From CAXMMR01 sp965198995 (GTDB lineage Bacteria; Pseudomonadota; Alphaproteobacteria; Acetobacterales; Acetobacteraceae): a stretch of 64,000 nucleotides of DNA. Both the position numbers and the translations under genes were made by a program. The notes under the pieces were generated by a model. That model was not told the DNA's origin. It ran no database searches and saw only the letters and a list, made by a program, of their open reading frames with translations. Each line of letters starts with the position of its first letter. The first letter of the stretch is position 1. Shown here piece by piece: positions 35,831 to 44,456 of the stretch. The stretch is from positions 1,922,001-1,986,000 of the forward strand of contig CBDAQG010000002.1 of assembly GCA_965198995.1 (NCBI GenBank). The letters run 5' to 3'.

Positions 35831-36643
35831 CTAGAACGCCGCGATCGAGCACTCGCCGCCCTGCGCCCGCACCTGCTCGCAGAACCCGCTGGCCGCCGCG
35901 ATGTCGGCAAACCCGCCGGTGCGCAGCCGGAACATCGGCCGCCCCGCAATCGCCGTCTTCTCAACCACCGGCTTACGCGCGCCGAGCAGCCCCGGCATCT
36001 TCTTGTCCAGCCGCGCCCACTCGTCGAACGCCGCCTTCTCGCTGTCCATCGCCGCGAGCTGAACCTGCGCGCCCCGGATCGCCGCTGGCGCGGCCTGGCC
36101 CGGCGACGCGGGCGCCGGCACGCTTGGCGCCACACTCGTGCTCGGCGCCAGCACCGGCGCGGCCGTGGTTGGCGACGGCAACGCCGCAGCCACCGCCGCG
36201 GCGTCGGCAGCGCGCGCCGCCGAGGCGCCCGCCGGCACCGCCGCCGTGGTCGGCTGCGGCTCTGCGTCCTCGTCCTCGTCGGTGCCGGTCGGCGCCGGCG
36301 CGGCCGGCTTGAGCGCCTTCGCGAGCGCGCCGATCTGCGGCGTCTCGGCCGGCGGCGCCAGCGCGTCCTGCCCATCCTCGGTGCCGATGTCGTCGCCCGC
36401 CGCAAGCTTCATGCCGCCCGGGTCGGCCGGCTTCTCCCGCAATGGCCCGGACGCCGCCTCGATCACCGGCACCCCGCCATGATGATGGCCAGCGACCGAC
36501 CACAAGCCCGCCAGCGCCGCCACGCCGCCGCCCAGCGCCAGCGCCACGAGCCCCATCCGCTTGATGTCCGGGTCCAACCCGCCGCGGCGCTGCTGGCGAT
36601 AGGAGGGCGGCTCGCGCAGCCCGCGATCGATCCTGTCGGCCAT
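35831..36643 (-). CDS. SPOR-domain membrane protein
   Basis: A 270-aa cell-division-type protein. It has a short cytoplasmic N-terminus and one membrane helix (MGLVALALGGGVAALAGLWS, about residues 30-49). A long Ala/Pro/Thr-rich periplasmic linker (about 80-185) follows. The C-terminal SPOR domain (IRGAQVQLAAMDSEKAAFDE to GGECSIAAF) binds denuded septal glycan. The ATG at 36643 is two bases after the argS stop codon. The argS-SPOR-nagZ order is typical of alphaproteobacteria. Confidence 0.9.
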   Translation of the reverse strand: MADRIDRGLREPPSYRQQRRGGLDPDIKRMGLVALALGGGVAALAGLWSVAGHHHGGVPVIEAASGPLREKPADPGGMKLAAGDDIGTEDGQDALAPPAETPQIGALAKALKPAAPAPTGTDEDEDAEPQPTTAAVPAGASAARAADAAAVAAALPSPTTAAPVLAPSTSVAPSVPAPASPGQAAPAAIRGAQVQLAAMDSEKAAFDEWARLDKKMPGLLGARKPVVEKTAIAGRPMFRLRTGGFADIAAASGFCEQVRAQGGECSIAAF

Positions 36644-36645
36644 CC

Positions 36646-38424
36646 TCAGCGCATCTCCTCGACCGGACTGACCCCGAGCACGGCCAGCCCGGAGCGCAGC
36701 ACCACCGCCACCGCGGCGACCAAAGCAAGCCGCGCCCGCGTCTCCACCGGCCGCTCCGCCTGCAGGAAGCGCAGCGTCGACTCGTCGCGCCCACGGTTCC
36801 ACAGCATATGAAAGTCGCCCGCCAACTCATACAGGAAAAACGCAACCCGATGCGGCTCGCGCGCCAGCGCCGCACCCTCGATCAGCCGCGGCCAGGCCAC
36901 CAGCCGGCGCACCACGGCAAGCTCCTCCGCCGCCGCCAGCGAGCCGAGCGGCGCCTCGGCCAGCACCGCCTCGGCCGTCTCGATCCCCGCCGCCCCGGCC
37001 GCCCGCAGCACCGAGCGGCACCGCGCATGCGCATACTGCACGTAGAACACCGGGTTCTCCCGCGTCTGCGCCACCACCAGCGCCAGGTCGAACTCCATCT
37101 GCGCGTCCGGCTTGCGCATCAGCATGGTGAACCGCACCGCGTCCGGCCCGACCTCGTCCAGCAGGTCGCGCAGCGTCACGAACGAGCCCGCCCGCTTGCT
37201 CATCCGCACCGGCTGGCCGTCGCGCACCACGTGCACGATCTGGCAGATCAGCGCCTCGAAGCTCACCGCCCCACCACTCAGCGCCGCCACCGCCGCGCGC
37301 ATCCGCGGCACGTAGCCGCCATGGTCGGCCCCCAGCACGTCGATCAGCACCGCCGCCCCGCGCGCCGCCTTGTCGGCATGGTAGGCGATGTCGTTGGCGA
37401 AATAGGTGTTCGAGCCGTCCGACTTGCGCAGCGGCCGGTCCACGTCGTCGCCGAACCGGGTGGCCCGGAACAGCGTCTGCTCGCGCGCCTCCCAATCCTC
37501 CGGCGTCTTGCCGCGCGGCGGCTCGAGCACGCCCTGGTAGATCAGCCCCTGCCCGTCCAGCGTGTCGATCGCCGCCTGCACCGCGCCGCTCGCCAGCAGC
37601 GCCCGCTCCGACGTCACCACGTCCTGGCGCACCCCGAGCGTCGCCAAATCCTCGCGGATCGCCGCCAGGTTCGCCTCGATGGTGAAGTCCCGCACCACGT
37701 CGAGCCACCGCGACGGGTCGGCGATCCCCAGACCCTGCGCCAGGCCGTCGCCATGCCGCGCCGCCAGCGCTTGCCCCACCGCCACCAGGTAGTCGCCGCG
37801 ATACTGCAGCCCGCCCGGCACCGCCGCGCTGAACTCGGCCTCGCTCAGCGACGTGCCGAGCGCCTGCAGGTAGCGCCAGTACGCCGCCCAGGCGAGCGCG
37901 ATCACCTGCGCCCCGGCATCGTTCAGGTAGTACTCGCGCGTCACCGCATAGCCCGCCTTGGCCAGCAGCCCGCACAGCGCGTCGCCCACCACGGCGCCGC
38001 GGCAATGCCCGATATGCAACGGCCCCGTCGGGTTGGCCGACACGTACTCGACGTTGACGCCCACCCCGTCGCCAACCCCGCTCGCCCCATAATCCTCGCC
38101 CCGGCGCAGAATCGCCGGCAGCACGCCGAGCAGCGTCTCCGCACTCAGCGTCAGGTTGACGAAGCCCGGTCCCGCCGCCTCGGCGGCGGCAATGCCGCCG
38201 CGCCCGACCAGCCCCGCCGCCAGCCGCCCGGCGATCGCCGACGGCTTCTCGCGCGCCGGCTTGCTCGCCACCATCGCCGCGTTGGTCGCCATGTCGCCAT
38301 GCCCCGCCTCGCGCGTCGGCGTCACGTCGACCCGCGCCAGCGTCGCCGCGTCAAGCCCCGGCACCGCCTCGCACAGGGCCGCGACCACCTGCTGGCGGAT
38401 CGCAAAGAAGAGGTTGTCTGACAT
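36646..38424 (-). CDS. argS: arginyl-tRNA synthetase
   Basis: A class I aminoacyl-tRNA synthetase for arginine. The 592-aa product has an N-terminal Add-1-like domain, the HIGH motif in NPTGPLHIGH (137-140), DVLGADHGGYVPRMRAAVAAL, the KMSKS-like RMSKRAGSFVTL, and a DALR anticodon-binding C-terminus (FFLYELAGDFHMLWNRGRDE). All expected motifs are present. It is the first gene of the argS-SPOR-nagZ unit, with a family B repeat in its upstream region. Confidence 0.96.
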   Translation of the reverse strand: MSDNLFFAIRQQVVAALCEAVPGLDAATLARVDVTPTREAGHGDMATNAAMVASKPAREKPSAIAGRLAAGLVGRGGIAAAEAAGPGFVNLTLSAETLLGVLPAILRRGEDYGASGVGDGVGVNVEYVSANPTGPLHIGHCRGAVVGDALCGLLAKAGYAVTREYYLNDAGAQVIALAWAAYWRYLQALGTSLSEAEFSAAVPGGLQYRGDYLVAVGQALAARHGDGLAQGLGIADPSRWLDVVRDFTIEANLAAIREDLATLGVRQDVVTSERALLASGAVQAAIDTLDGQGLIYQGVLEPPRGKTPEDWEAREQTLFRATRFGDDVDRPLRKSDGSNTYFANDIAYHADKAARGAAVLIDVLGADHGGYVPRMRAAVAALSGGAVSFEALICQIVHVVRDGQPVRMSKRAGSFVTLRDLLDEVGPDAVRFTMLMRKPDAQMEFDLALVVAQTRENPVFYVQYAHARCRSVLRAAGAAGIETAEAVLAEAPLGSLAAAEELAVVRRLVAWPRLIEGAALAREPHRVAFFLYELAGDFHMLWNRGRDESTLRFLQAERPVETRARLALVAAVAVVLRSGLAVLGVSPVEEMR

Positions 38425-38461
38425 CCGCTGCGGCTAGGGCCGGCGGGGAGGAAAGGCAAGC

Positions 38462-38573
38462 GCTTCTTTTTGAAAAAAAGAAGCAAAAAACTTTCATCCG
38501 ATAGAGGCTCTTGGCAGCTTAGGGCGCGACAGCGGGACAAAAGTTTTTTGGTTCTTTTTTGCAAAAAAGAACC
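38462..38573. repeat. family B double-hairpin repeat, copy 7
   Basis: The left arm is the GAAGC type and the right arm the GAACC type (GGTTCTTTTTTGCAAAAAAGAACC). It lies between divergently transcribed argS and the VOC gene, so it is in promoter territory, not only at gene ends. Confidence 0.85.
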
Positions 38574-38596
38574 CTTCCTTCCTCGGGAGTCACACC

Positions 38597-38956
38597 ATGA
38601 ACCACATTCGCCACTTCGCCATCACCGCGGACGACGTGGAGCGCGCCCGCGCCTTCTACGAGGCCGCCTTCGGCTGGCGCTTCGACCGCTATGGCCCGCC
38701 CAACTTCTACCAGATCGACACCGGCGGCGGCCTGCCCGGCGCCCTGCAGCAGCGCGCCGAGCCGCTCAGCGGCGCCGGCTTGCGCGGCTTCGAGTGCACG
38801 ATCGGCGTCAACGACCTCAACGACGCGATCGCGAGCGTCACCCGCCACGGCGGCCGCGTGCTGTCGGCGCCGTTCACCATCCCCGGAATCGGCCGCCTGG
38901 CCTTCTTCGCCGATACCGAGGGCAACCGGGTCGGCGTCATGCAGTACGAGGCATGA
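38597..38956 (+). CDS. VOC-family (glyoxalase/bleomycin-resistance-like) protein
   Basis: A 119-aa single-module protein of the vicinal oxygen chelate superfamily. The N-terminal HFAITADDVERARAFYEAAFGW, a middle FECTIGVNDLNDAI and the C-terminal FADTEGNRVGVMQYEA fit the fold. The substrate is unknown. The stop overlaps the next gene's ATG by four bases, so these small enzymes form an operon. Confidence 0.88.
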   Translation: MNHIRHFAITADDVERARAFYEAAFGWRFDRYGPPNFYQIDTGGGLPGALQQRAEPLSGAGLRGFECTIGVNDLNDAIASVTRHGGRVLSAPFTIPGIGRLAFFADTEGNRVGVMQYEA

Positions 38957-39450
38957 CCACTGAACTCACGCTGGAGCTCGTCTCGGCGCCCACCAACGAG
39001 ATCGGCGCCCTGATCGCCGCACTCGACGACGAGCTGGGCGCCCTCTACTCGCCCGAGCAGCGCCACGGCCTATCGCTGGACGCGATCTTTCGGCCCAGCC
39101 TGCGCTTCTTCCTGGCCCGCCGCGCCACAGCGGCGGTCGGCTGCGGCGGCATCGCCCTGCTCGACGGCTATGCCGAGGTCAAGCGCATGTTCGTCCGTCC
39201 CGCCGAGCGCGGCCAGGGCGTCGCCCGCGCGATCCTGGCCCGCCTCGAGGCCCAGGCCGCCGCCGCCGGCCAGCCGCTCATGCGCCTCGAAAGCGGCCTG
39301 CAACAGCCCGCCGCGCTCCGCCTCTACGAGCGCGCCGGATACCGCCGCTGCGCCGCGTTCGGCAGCTATCGCGACCTGCCGCCGGACCACATCGTCACCA
39401 GCGTGTTCATGGACAAGCCGCTGCCCGCAACGGCGCCGCCCCGATGCTGA
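38953..39450 (+). CDS. GNAT-family N-acetyltransferase
   Basis: A 165-aa protein with the GNAT core: VGCGGIALLDGYAEVKRMFVRPAERGQGVARAIL (acetyl-CoA pyrophosphate loop RGQGVA) and LRLYERAGYRRC near the C-terminus. It starts at the ATG overlapping the VOC stop and its own end overlaps the next acetyltransferase by seven bases. The acceptor is unknown. Confidence 0.88.
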   Translation: MTTELTLELVSAPTNEIGALIAALDDELGALYSPEQRHGLSLDAIFRPSLRFFLARRATAAVGCGGIALLDGYAEVKRMFVRPAERGQGVARAILARLEAQAAAAGQPLMRLESGLQQPAALRLYERAGYRRCAAFGSYRDLPPDHIVTSVFMDKPLPATAPPRC

Positions 39451-39938
39451 TCCGCCCCGCCGCCGAGGCCGATCTGCCGGGCATCCTCGCCATCTACAAC
39501 GCCGCCGTGCGCGACACGACCGCGATCTACACCGAGCAGGAGGCGACGCTGACGGAACGCGCCGCCTGGCGCGACGCCCGCCTCACCCTCGGCTACCCGG
39601 TCCTGGTCGCCGCCGACGGTGACGCGGTGCTCGGCTACGGCGGCTACGGCGATTTCCGACCCTTCCCCGGCTACCGCCACACCGTCGAGCACTCCGTCTA
39701 TGTCGACGCCGCCGCCCGCGGCCGAGGCATCGGCCGCGCCCTGATCGCCGCGCTGATCGAGCACGCGACGGCGCTCGGCAAACACGTCATGGTCGGCGCG
39801 ATCGACGCCGCCAACCCGGCCTCGCTCCGCCTGCACGCCTCGCTCGGCTTCACCGAAGTCGGCCGCATGCCCGAGGTCGGAACGAAGTTCGGCCGCTGGC
39901 TCGACCTCGTGCTCATGCAGCGACGGCTCGGCGCCTGA
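39444..39938 (+). CDS. GNAT-family acetyltransferase, phosphinothricin-acetyltransferase-like
   Basis: A 164-aa protein that looks like the PAT/Bar/MddA group: IRPAAEADLPGILAIYNAAV, then HTVEHSVYVDAAARGRGIGRALIAALIEHA (CoA-binding loop) and LRLHASLGFTEVGRMPEVG. Such enzymes acetylate methionine sulfone/sulfoximine or phosphinothricin; the actual substrate is inferred only from the family. It is the last gene of the three-gene unit and convergent with the DUF4239 gene. Confidence 0.88.
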   Translation: MLIRPAAEADLPGILAIYNAAVRDTTAIYTEQEATLTERAAWRDARLTLGYPVLVAADGDAVLGYGGYGDFRPFPGYRHTVEHSVYVDAAARGRGIGRALIAALIEHATALGKHVMVGAIDAANPASLRLHASLGFTEVGRMPEVGTKFGRWLDLVLMQRRLGA

Positions 39939-39941
39939 GCC

Positions 39942-40712
39942 TCAAGGCCCGATCAGCGTGACCACCTTGCCCAAGGTCGCAACGAAGTCGCGCGACGACA
40001 GCGCCAGCGCGCCCTGAAACGGATAGTCGAGCATCCGGATCATCACCAGCACCGCAATGATCCAGGCGCTGAACAGCGCCGAGAACCCCATCACCGAAGA
40101 CGGGCTCTCCACCGCCGCGAACGTCACGAACCCGACCAGCACGGCCGAGAACCCGATCAGCATCGCCCAGAGCGGCGCCGGAATGCCGGAATCCATCTGG
40201 AACAGCCTGGTCTCGCGCTGCACATGCGCGGCGGCGAGCTGGCCCAGCACCGCATCGCGGATCGCGCCGGCCCGGCCATCGCCGCCGTCGCCAAGCCGCG
40301 TCGCCTGGTCGAACATCGCCATCAACGCCGCCCTGGCGACCGGGCTCTCCTCATGCCGGCGCATCCGCGGCCACTCGTCGTCAGTCACCGCACGCAGGTA
40401 GTCCGCCACGCTGACCTCGAACGGCAGCCCGGCCCGGCCCGGCAGGTCGGCCGCCAGCATCGCGCTCGCATGCAGCCCGGCGCACTCCGCGTTGATCGAC
40501 TGGTCGGCGACCGTGTACTGGCTCCAGGTGTCGCTGAAGACGAACGCCAGCAATACCGCGTAGACGACCCCGAGCTGCAGGAACAGCGCCGTCCCGGTCT
40601 CGTGGTGCCGCCGCCGCACCGCCAAGGCAACCCGCCGCTGCACGCCGTAAGACAGCGCCCCCGCCACCAGGGGCACGCCGACGACCAGCAGCAGGGCCCA
40701 GATGCCACCCAT
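39942..40712 (-). CDS. DUF4239 membrane protein
   Basis: A 256-aa protein with two N-terminal helices (WALLLVVGVPLVAGAL and FLQLGVVYAVLLAFVF), a soluble middle region and two C-terminal helices (LWAMLIGFSAVLVGFVTFAA and ALFSAWIIAVLVMIRML). This layout and the SDTWSQYTVADQSINAEC segment match DUF4239 (bestrophin-like topology). The function is unknown. The start borders a family A composite repeat. Confidence 0.8.
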   Translation of the reverse strand: MGGIWALLLVVGVPLVAGALSYGVQRRVALAVRRRHHETGTALFLQLGVVYAVLLAFVFSDTWSQYTVADQSINAECAGLHASAMLAADLPGRAGLPFEVSVADYLRAVTDDEWPRMRRHEESPVARAALMAMFDQATRLGDGGDGRAGAIRDAVLGQLAAAHVQRETRLFQMDSGIPAPLWAMLIGFSAVLVGFVTFAAVESPSSVMGFSALFSAWIIAVLVMIRMLDYPFQGALALSSRDFVATLGKVVTLIGP

Positions 40713-40720
40713 GGGCTAGG

Positions 40721-40980
40721 GGAAGGCCAGGGCGCTGCCCTGGACCCGCTGGGGGCGGCACCCCCAGACCCGCATCCGTTTGCCGCCCGAACCAACTCCT
40801 TCTCGATTGACGACGCCCTTCAAACCACCTTCCCCTCGAACTCTCTAGGAGGACCATGAATAACAGATGGATTTTGAAGGCTTCGCCTTTATCGGGGTCC
40901 AGGGGCGGAGTGAGCCGACAGTTCCGCCTGCGCGTAGGCGCAGTTGGAAGGGCTCACGGAGGGAAGACCCCTGGCCTTCC
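40721..40980. repeat. family A composite repeat, copy 6 (long variant)
   Basis: The longest copy. It has GGAAGGCCAGGGC-GCT-GCCCTGG, CTGGGGGCGGCACCCCCAG, an unrelated middle, and GGATTTTGAAGGCTTCGCC. A split terminal hairpin holds the GGAGTGAGCC ... GGGCTCACGGAGG insert with an inner CTGCGC-GTAG-GCGCAG stem. It ends CCTGGCCTTCC. It fills the DUF4239-proB gap. Confidence 0.88.
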
Positions 40981-40996
40981 TTCTTCCCGCATCACG

Positions 40997-42127
40997 CTAG
41001 CGCAGCACGAGGTCATCGCGATGGATCACCTCGTCGCGGCCGCGAAAGCCGAGCAGCGCCTCGATCTCCTCGGATTGATGTCCAGCCAGCCGGGCCAGGT
41101 CGGTGCTCGAGTAGCCGCACAGTCCCTGGCCGAGTGCCACCCCGTTTGCCTCGCGCACCAGCACCACCTCGCCGCGCTCGAACACGCCCTCGACATGGCT
41201 GAGCCCGGCCGGCAGCAGCGAGCCGCCGCGCCGCAGCGCCGCCGCCGCGCCGGCATCCACGCTGAGCACACCGGCCACCTCCAGCCGCCCGGCGATCCAG
41301 CGCTTGCGCGCCGTCCGCCCCTCCGGCGCGGCGAGAAACCACGAGCATCGCGCCCCGGCTCCCAGCGCCCGCAGCGGATGCGCCCGATGCCCGAGTGCCA
41401 CCGCCATCGCGCAGCCCGCCTGGGTCGCGATCCGGGCCGCCACCAGCTTGGTGCGCATGCCGCCCGAGGAGTAGCCCGGCGGCGGCTCGCCGCCATACGC
41501 CTCGATCGCGGGCGTCATCGCCTCGATCAGCGGCACGTGCGCCGCCGAGGCGTCGCGCCGCGGGTCGGCGGTGTAGAGGCCATCGATGTCGGAGAGCAGC
41601 ACAAGCTGGTCGGCCTCGATCATCTCGGCGACGCGCGCCGCCAGCCGGTCGTTGTCGCCGAAGCGGATCTCGGCCGTCGCCACGCTGTCGTTCTCGTTGA
41701 TCACCGGCACGCAGCCAAGCCCGAGCAGCGTGCGCAGCGTCGCCCGCGCATTGAGGTAGCGCTTGCGATCCTCGGTATCGCCGAGCGTCAGCAGCAGTTG
41801 CGCCGCGGTGATCCCCTGGCGGGCCAGCGCCGTCGACCAGGCCTGGGCGAGCTGGATCTGCCCCACCGCCGCGGCGGCCTGCTTCTCCTCCAGCCGCAGC
41901 CGCGCCTGCTCCATGCCAAGCGCGCGCCGCGCCAGCGCGATCGCCCCGGAGGACACCACCACCACCTGCGCCCCGCCCGCCCTGAGCACGGCGATGTCCT
42001 CCGCCACGCCGTCCAGCCACTCCGCCCTGAGCGTCGCCGTTGCGGCGTCGACGATCAGCGCCGAGCCGATCTTCACCACCAGCAGCCGCGCCCGGGCGAG
42101 CACCGGCACCTCGACCGGCAAGCTCAA
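40997..42127 (-). CDS. proB: glutamate 5-kinase
   Basis: Phosphorylates glutamate, the first step of proline synthesis. The 376-aa product has the kinase start RLLVVKIGSALIVD, VVVVSSGAIALARRAL, VPVINENDSVATAEIRFGDND, LSDIDGLYTADPR and a C-terminal PUA domain (FERGEVVLVREANGVALGQGL). It overlaps obgE by four bases, the usual obgE-proB arrangement. Confidence 0.95.
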   Translation of the reverse strand: MSLPVEVPVLARARLLVVKIGSALIVDAATATLRAEWLDGVAEDIAVLRAGGAQVVVVSSGAIALARRALGMEQARLRLEEKQAAAAVGQIQLAQAWSTALARQGITAAQLLLTLGDTEDRKRYLNARATLRTLLGLGCVPVINENDSVATAEIRFGDNDRLAARVAEMIEADQLVLLSDIDGLYTADPRRDASAAHVPLIEAMTPAIEAYGGEPPPGYSSGGMRTKLVAARIATQAGCAMAVALGHRAHPLRALGAGARCSWFLAAPEGRTARKRWIAGRLEVAGVLSVDAGAAAALRRGGSLLPAGLSHVEGVFERGEVVLVREANGVALGQGLCGYSSTDLARLAGHQSEEIEALLGFRGRDEVIHRDDLVLR

Positions 42128-43137
42128 CCCGGCGGCACTCCGGCTCGCGCCTCGTGCACGGCGTTCTGCAGCGCCCGCAGCATCTGCGGCACACCCTGCC
42201 CGCTCACCCCGGACATCACCTGCACCGGCCGCCCCGAGGCGCGGGCGAGCGCGCCGCGCCGTGCGGCCACCTCGCGCGCGCTCATCGCGTCCGCCTTGTT
42301 GAGCGCGATCAGCTCCGGCTTGTCCGCCAGACCCCCGCCATAGGAGGCGAGCTCCTCGCGCACCGTCCGCCAGGCCCGCACCACGTCGCCGGCGGCACCG
42401 TCCACCAGATGCAGCAGCACCGCACAGCGCTCGACATGGCCGAGGAAGCGGTCGCCCAGCCCCGCGCCCTCATGCGCCCCCTCGATCAGCCCGGGGATGT
42501 CGGCCAGCACGAACTCCTCGCTGTCCGACAGCCGGACCACGCCGAGCTGCGGGTGCAGGGTGGTGAACGGGTAGTCCGCCACCTTCGGCCGCGCCGCCGA
42601 GCTCGCCGCCAGAAACGTCGACTTGCCGGCGTTCGGCAGCCCGACCAGGCCGGCATCGGCAATCAGCTTCAGCCGCAGCCAAACCCACCGCTCCTCCCCC
42701 GGCCATCCGGGATCGGCCCGCCGCGGCGCCCGGTTGGTCGAGGTCTTGAAGTGCGCGTTGCCGTGCCCGCCATCGCCGCCGCGGCACAGCACCACCCGCT
42801 TGCCCGAGGCATCAAGATCCGCCAGCAGCGTCTCCTGGTCGTCGGCCAGGATCTGCGTGCCCACCGGCACCCGGATCAGCACGTCGTCGGCGCCGGCGCC
42901 GGTCTTGTCGCTGCCGGCGCCGTTGCCGCCCTTGCGGGCGCGGAAATGCTGGGTGTAGCGGAAGTCGATCAGCGTATTGAGGTTCTCCGCCGCCTCGAAC
43001 ACCACGTCCCCGCCCCGCCCGCCATCCCCGCCATCCGGCCCGCCGAACTCGATGAACCGCTCACGCCGAAACGCCACCACCCCGTTGCCGCCATCGCCGG
43101 ACCGCAGGTAGATCTTTGCCTGGTCAAGGAACTTCAT
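42124..43137 (-). CDS. obgE: GTPase Obg (CgtA)
   Basis: A ribosome-associated GTPase involved in 50S maturation and stress control. The 337-aa product has the glycine-rich Obg fold (FRRERFIEFGGPDGGDGGRG onward). G motifs are GLPNAGKSTF (G1), DIPGLIEGAHEGAGLG (G3) and ALNKAD (G4). There is no C-terminal extension beyond the G domain. It is translationally coupled to proB. Confidence 0.96.
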   Translation of the reverse strand: MKFLDQAKIYLRSGDGGNGVVAFRRERFIEFGGPDGGDGGRGGDVVFEAAENLNTLIDFRYTQHFRARKGGNGAGSDKTGAGADDVLIRVPVGTQILADDQETLLADLDASGKRVVLCRGGDGGHGNAHFKTSTNRAPRRADPGWPGEERWVWLRLKLIADAGLVGLPNAGKSTFLAASSAARPKVADYPFTTLHPQLGVVRLSDSEEFVLADIPGLIEGAHEGAGLGDRFLGHVERCAVLLHLVDGAAGDVVRAWRTVREELASYGGGLADKPELIALNKADAMSAREVAARRGALARASGRPVQVMSGVSGQGVPQMLRALQNAVHEARAGVPPG

Positions 43138-43166
43138 GGGCGCGGTCTAGCACAGGCAAGGCAAGC

Positions 43167-43425
43167 GGTCCTTTTTTGAAAAAAAGGACCAAAAAACTTT
43201 TGCTCCTGGGACGATGGGGTGACCGTGGTAGTGATCATGGGCGACCCCGTTACAGCGGCAGGCGAGGCGATCTTGCCTATAGGCAAGATAACTCTAACTC
43301 ATTGATATATCACAAATCATCGGCGATGCGCCGTCACTTAGAAATCTTGTCGTATTTCACCGATTCCAGTTTCCCCGACCCTTAACAAGCAAAAGTTTTT
43401 TGCTTCTTTTTTGCAAAAAAGAAGC
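43167..43425. repeat. family B repeat interrupted by about 180 bp
   Basis: The left arm (GGACC type) lies at 43167-43205 and the right arm (GAAGC type) at 43386-43425. In other copies the arms are only 20-40 bp apart; here about 180 bp of AT-richer DNA separate them. That insert holds a perfect 20-bp palindrome. Confidence 0.75.
43270..43289. promoter_or_regulatory. 20-bp perfect palindrome
   Basis: ATCTTGCCTATAGGCAAGAT is its own reverse complement. It is followed by AACTCTAACTCATTGATATATC. It lies between obgE and thiL, upstream of the obgE start, inside the AT-richest stretch nearby. It could be an operator or an integration scar; there is no direct evidence for either. Confidence 0.5.
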
Positions 43426-43436
43426 CTTCGCTTCTT

Positions 43437-44351
43437 CTACCCGAAATGATCCCACCCGTTCGGCAGAGTCATCTCCGCACCTCTGGCATCGAGCACGCTG
43501 ACCCCAGCCCCGGCCTCGAGCCGGCCGATCCGGGTCAGTCCGCAGCGCCGCAGCGCCGGCGCCGCCTCGGGCGCGGCCGCGACCAGCAGCTCGTAGTCGT
43601 CGCCGCCGGTCAGGCACGTCTCAAGCCGGTTGCACGCCCGGGCGGCCGGCGAGAGCGGCACGGCGGCGGCGTGGATGACCGCCGCGAGGCCGCTGGCGCC
43701 GGCCAGGTGGGCGCAGTCCTGGGCGAGCCCGTCGGAGAGGTCCATCGCCGCGTGCACCGCCTCGTCGAGCGGCAGGCCGAGTCGCGGCCGCGGCAGGTGG
43801 TAGCGCTCGGCGAGCGTGCCGTCCGGATCGTCCAGCTCGCCTCTGAGCGCCAGCAGCCCGAGTGCCGCGTCGCCGATCGTGCCGGTGACCCACAGCTCGT
43901 CACCGGCCTGTCCGCCGCTGCGACGCCAGGCGCGGCCGGGCGCGACGTGCCCCAGGATCGTCAGCGACAGCGTCACCGGCCCCGGCGTGCCCACCGTGTC
44001 GCCGCCCAGCAAAGCGAGCCCGAACTCGGCCTGGTCGAGAGCCAGGCCCCGCGCGAAGCCGGCGATCCAGCCTTCGTCAAGCGGCTTCGGCAGCGCCACC
44101 GTCAGCAGATAGCCGAGCGGCGTCGCACCCATGGCGGCGAGGTCCGACAGGTTCACCCGCAGCAGCTTGCGCGCGACGAGCTCGGCCGCATCGTCGGCCA
44201 GGAAGTGCACGCCCGCCACCATGGCGTCGGCCGAGATCACCAGCTCCCGCCCCGCTGGCGGCGCCAGCACGGCGGCATCGTCAAGGAGATCAAGCCCGGC
44301 AGTGCCCGCCAGGGGTCGGAAATAACGCGAAATCAAGCTGAACTCGGTCAA
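43437..44351 (-). CDS. thiL: thiamine-monophosphate kinase
   Basis: Phosphorylates thiamine monophosphate to the active diphosphate. The 304-aa product begins MTEFSLISRYFRPLAG. Metal- and ATP-binding motifs include LLDDAAVL, VISADAMVAGVHFLADD, NLSDLAAMGATPLG and GGDTVGTPGPVTLSLTILGH, with MDLSDGLAQDCAHL later. It usually follows nusB in one message; here a family B repeat separates them. Confidence 0.94.
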   Translation of the reverse strand: MTEFSLISRYFRPLAGTAGLDLLDDAAVLAPPAGRELVISADAMVAGVHFLADDAAELVARKLLRVNLSDLAAMGATPLGYLLTVALPKPLDEGWIAGFARGLALDQAEFGLALLGGDTVGTPGPVTLSLTILGHVAPGRAWRRSGGQAGDELWVTGTIGDAALGLLALRGELDDPDGTLAERYHLPRPRLGLPLDEAVHAAMDLSDGLAQDCAHLAGASGLAAVIHAAAVPLSPAARACNRLETCLTGGDDYELLVAAAPEAAPALRRCGLTRIGRLEAGAGVSVLDARGAEMTLPNGWDHFG

Positions 44352-44357
44352 GGAAGC

Positions 44358-44449
44358 GGTCCTTTTTTGAAAAGAAGGACCAAAAAACTTTTGCTCGTCA
44401 GGCGCGACAGCACGGAGAAAAGTTTGCTTCTTTTTTTCAAAAAAGAAGC
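44358..44449. repeat. family B double-hairpin repeat, copy 9
   Basis: The left arm is the GGACC type (with one wobble) and the right arm the GAAGC type, with a shortened AGTTTGCTTC on the right. It lies between nusB and thiL within an otherwise continuous same-strand series. Confidence 0.83.
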
Positions 44450-44456
44450 CCTTCCT

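Noticed and set aside
38470..38952. N-terminal extension of the first GNAT protein
   Set aside because: It runs through a family B repeat and the VOC gene in another frame; the ATG at 38953 overlaps the VOC stop and starts the GNAT fold.
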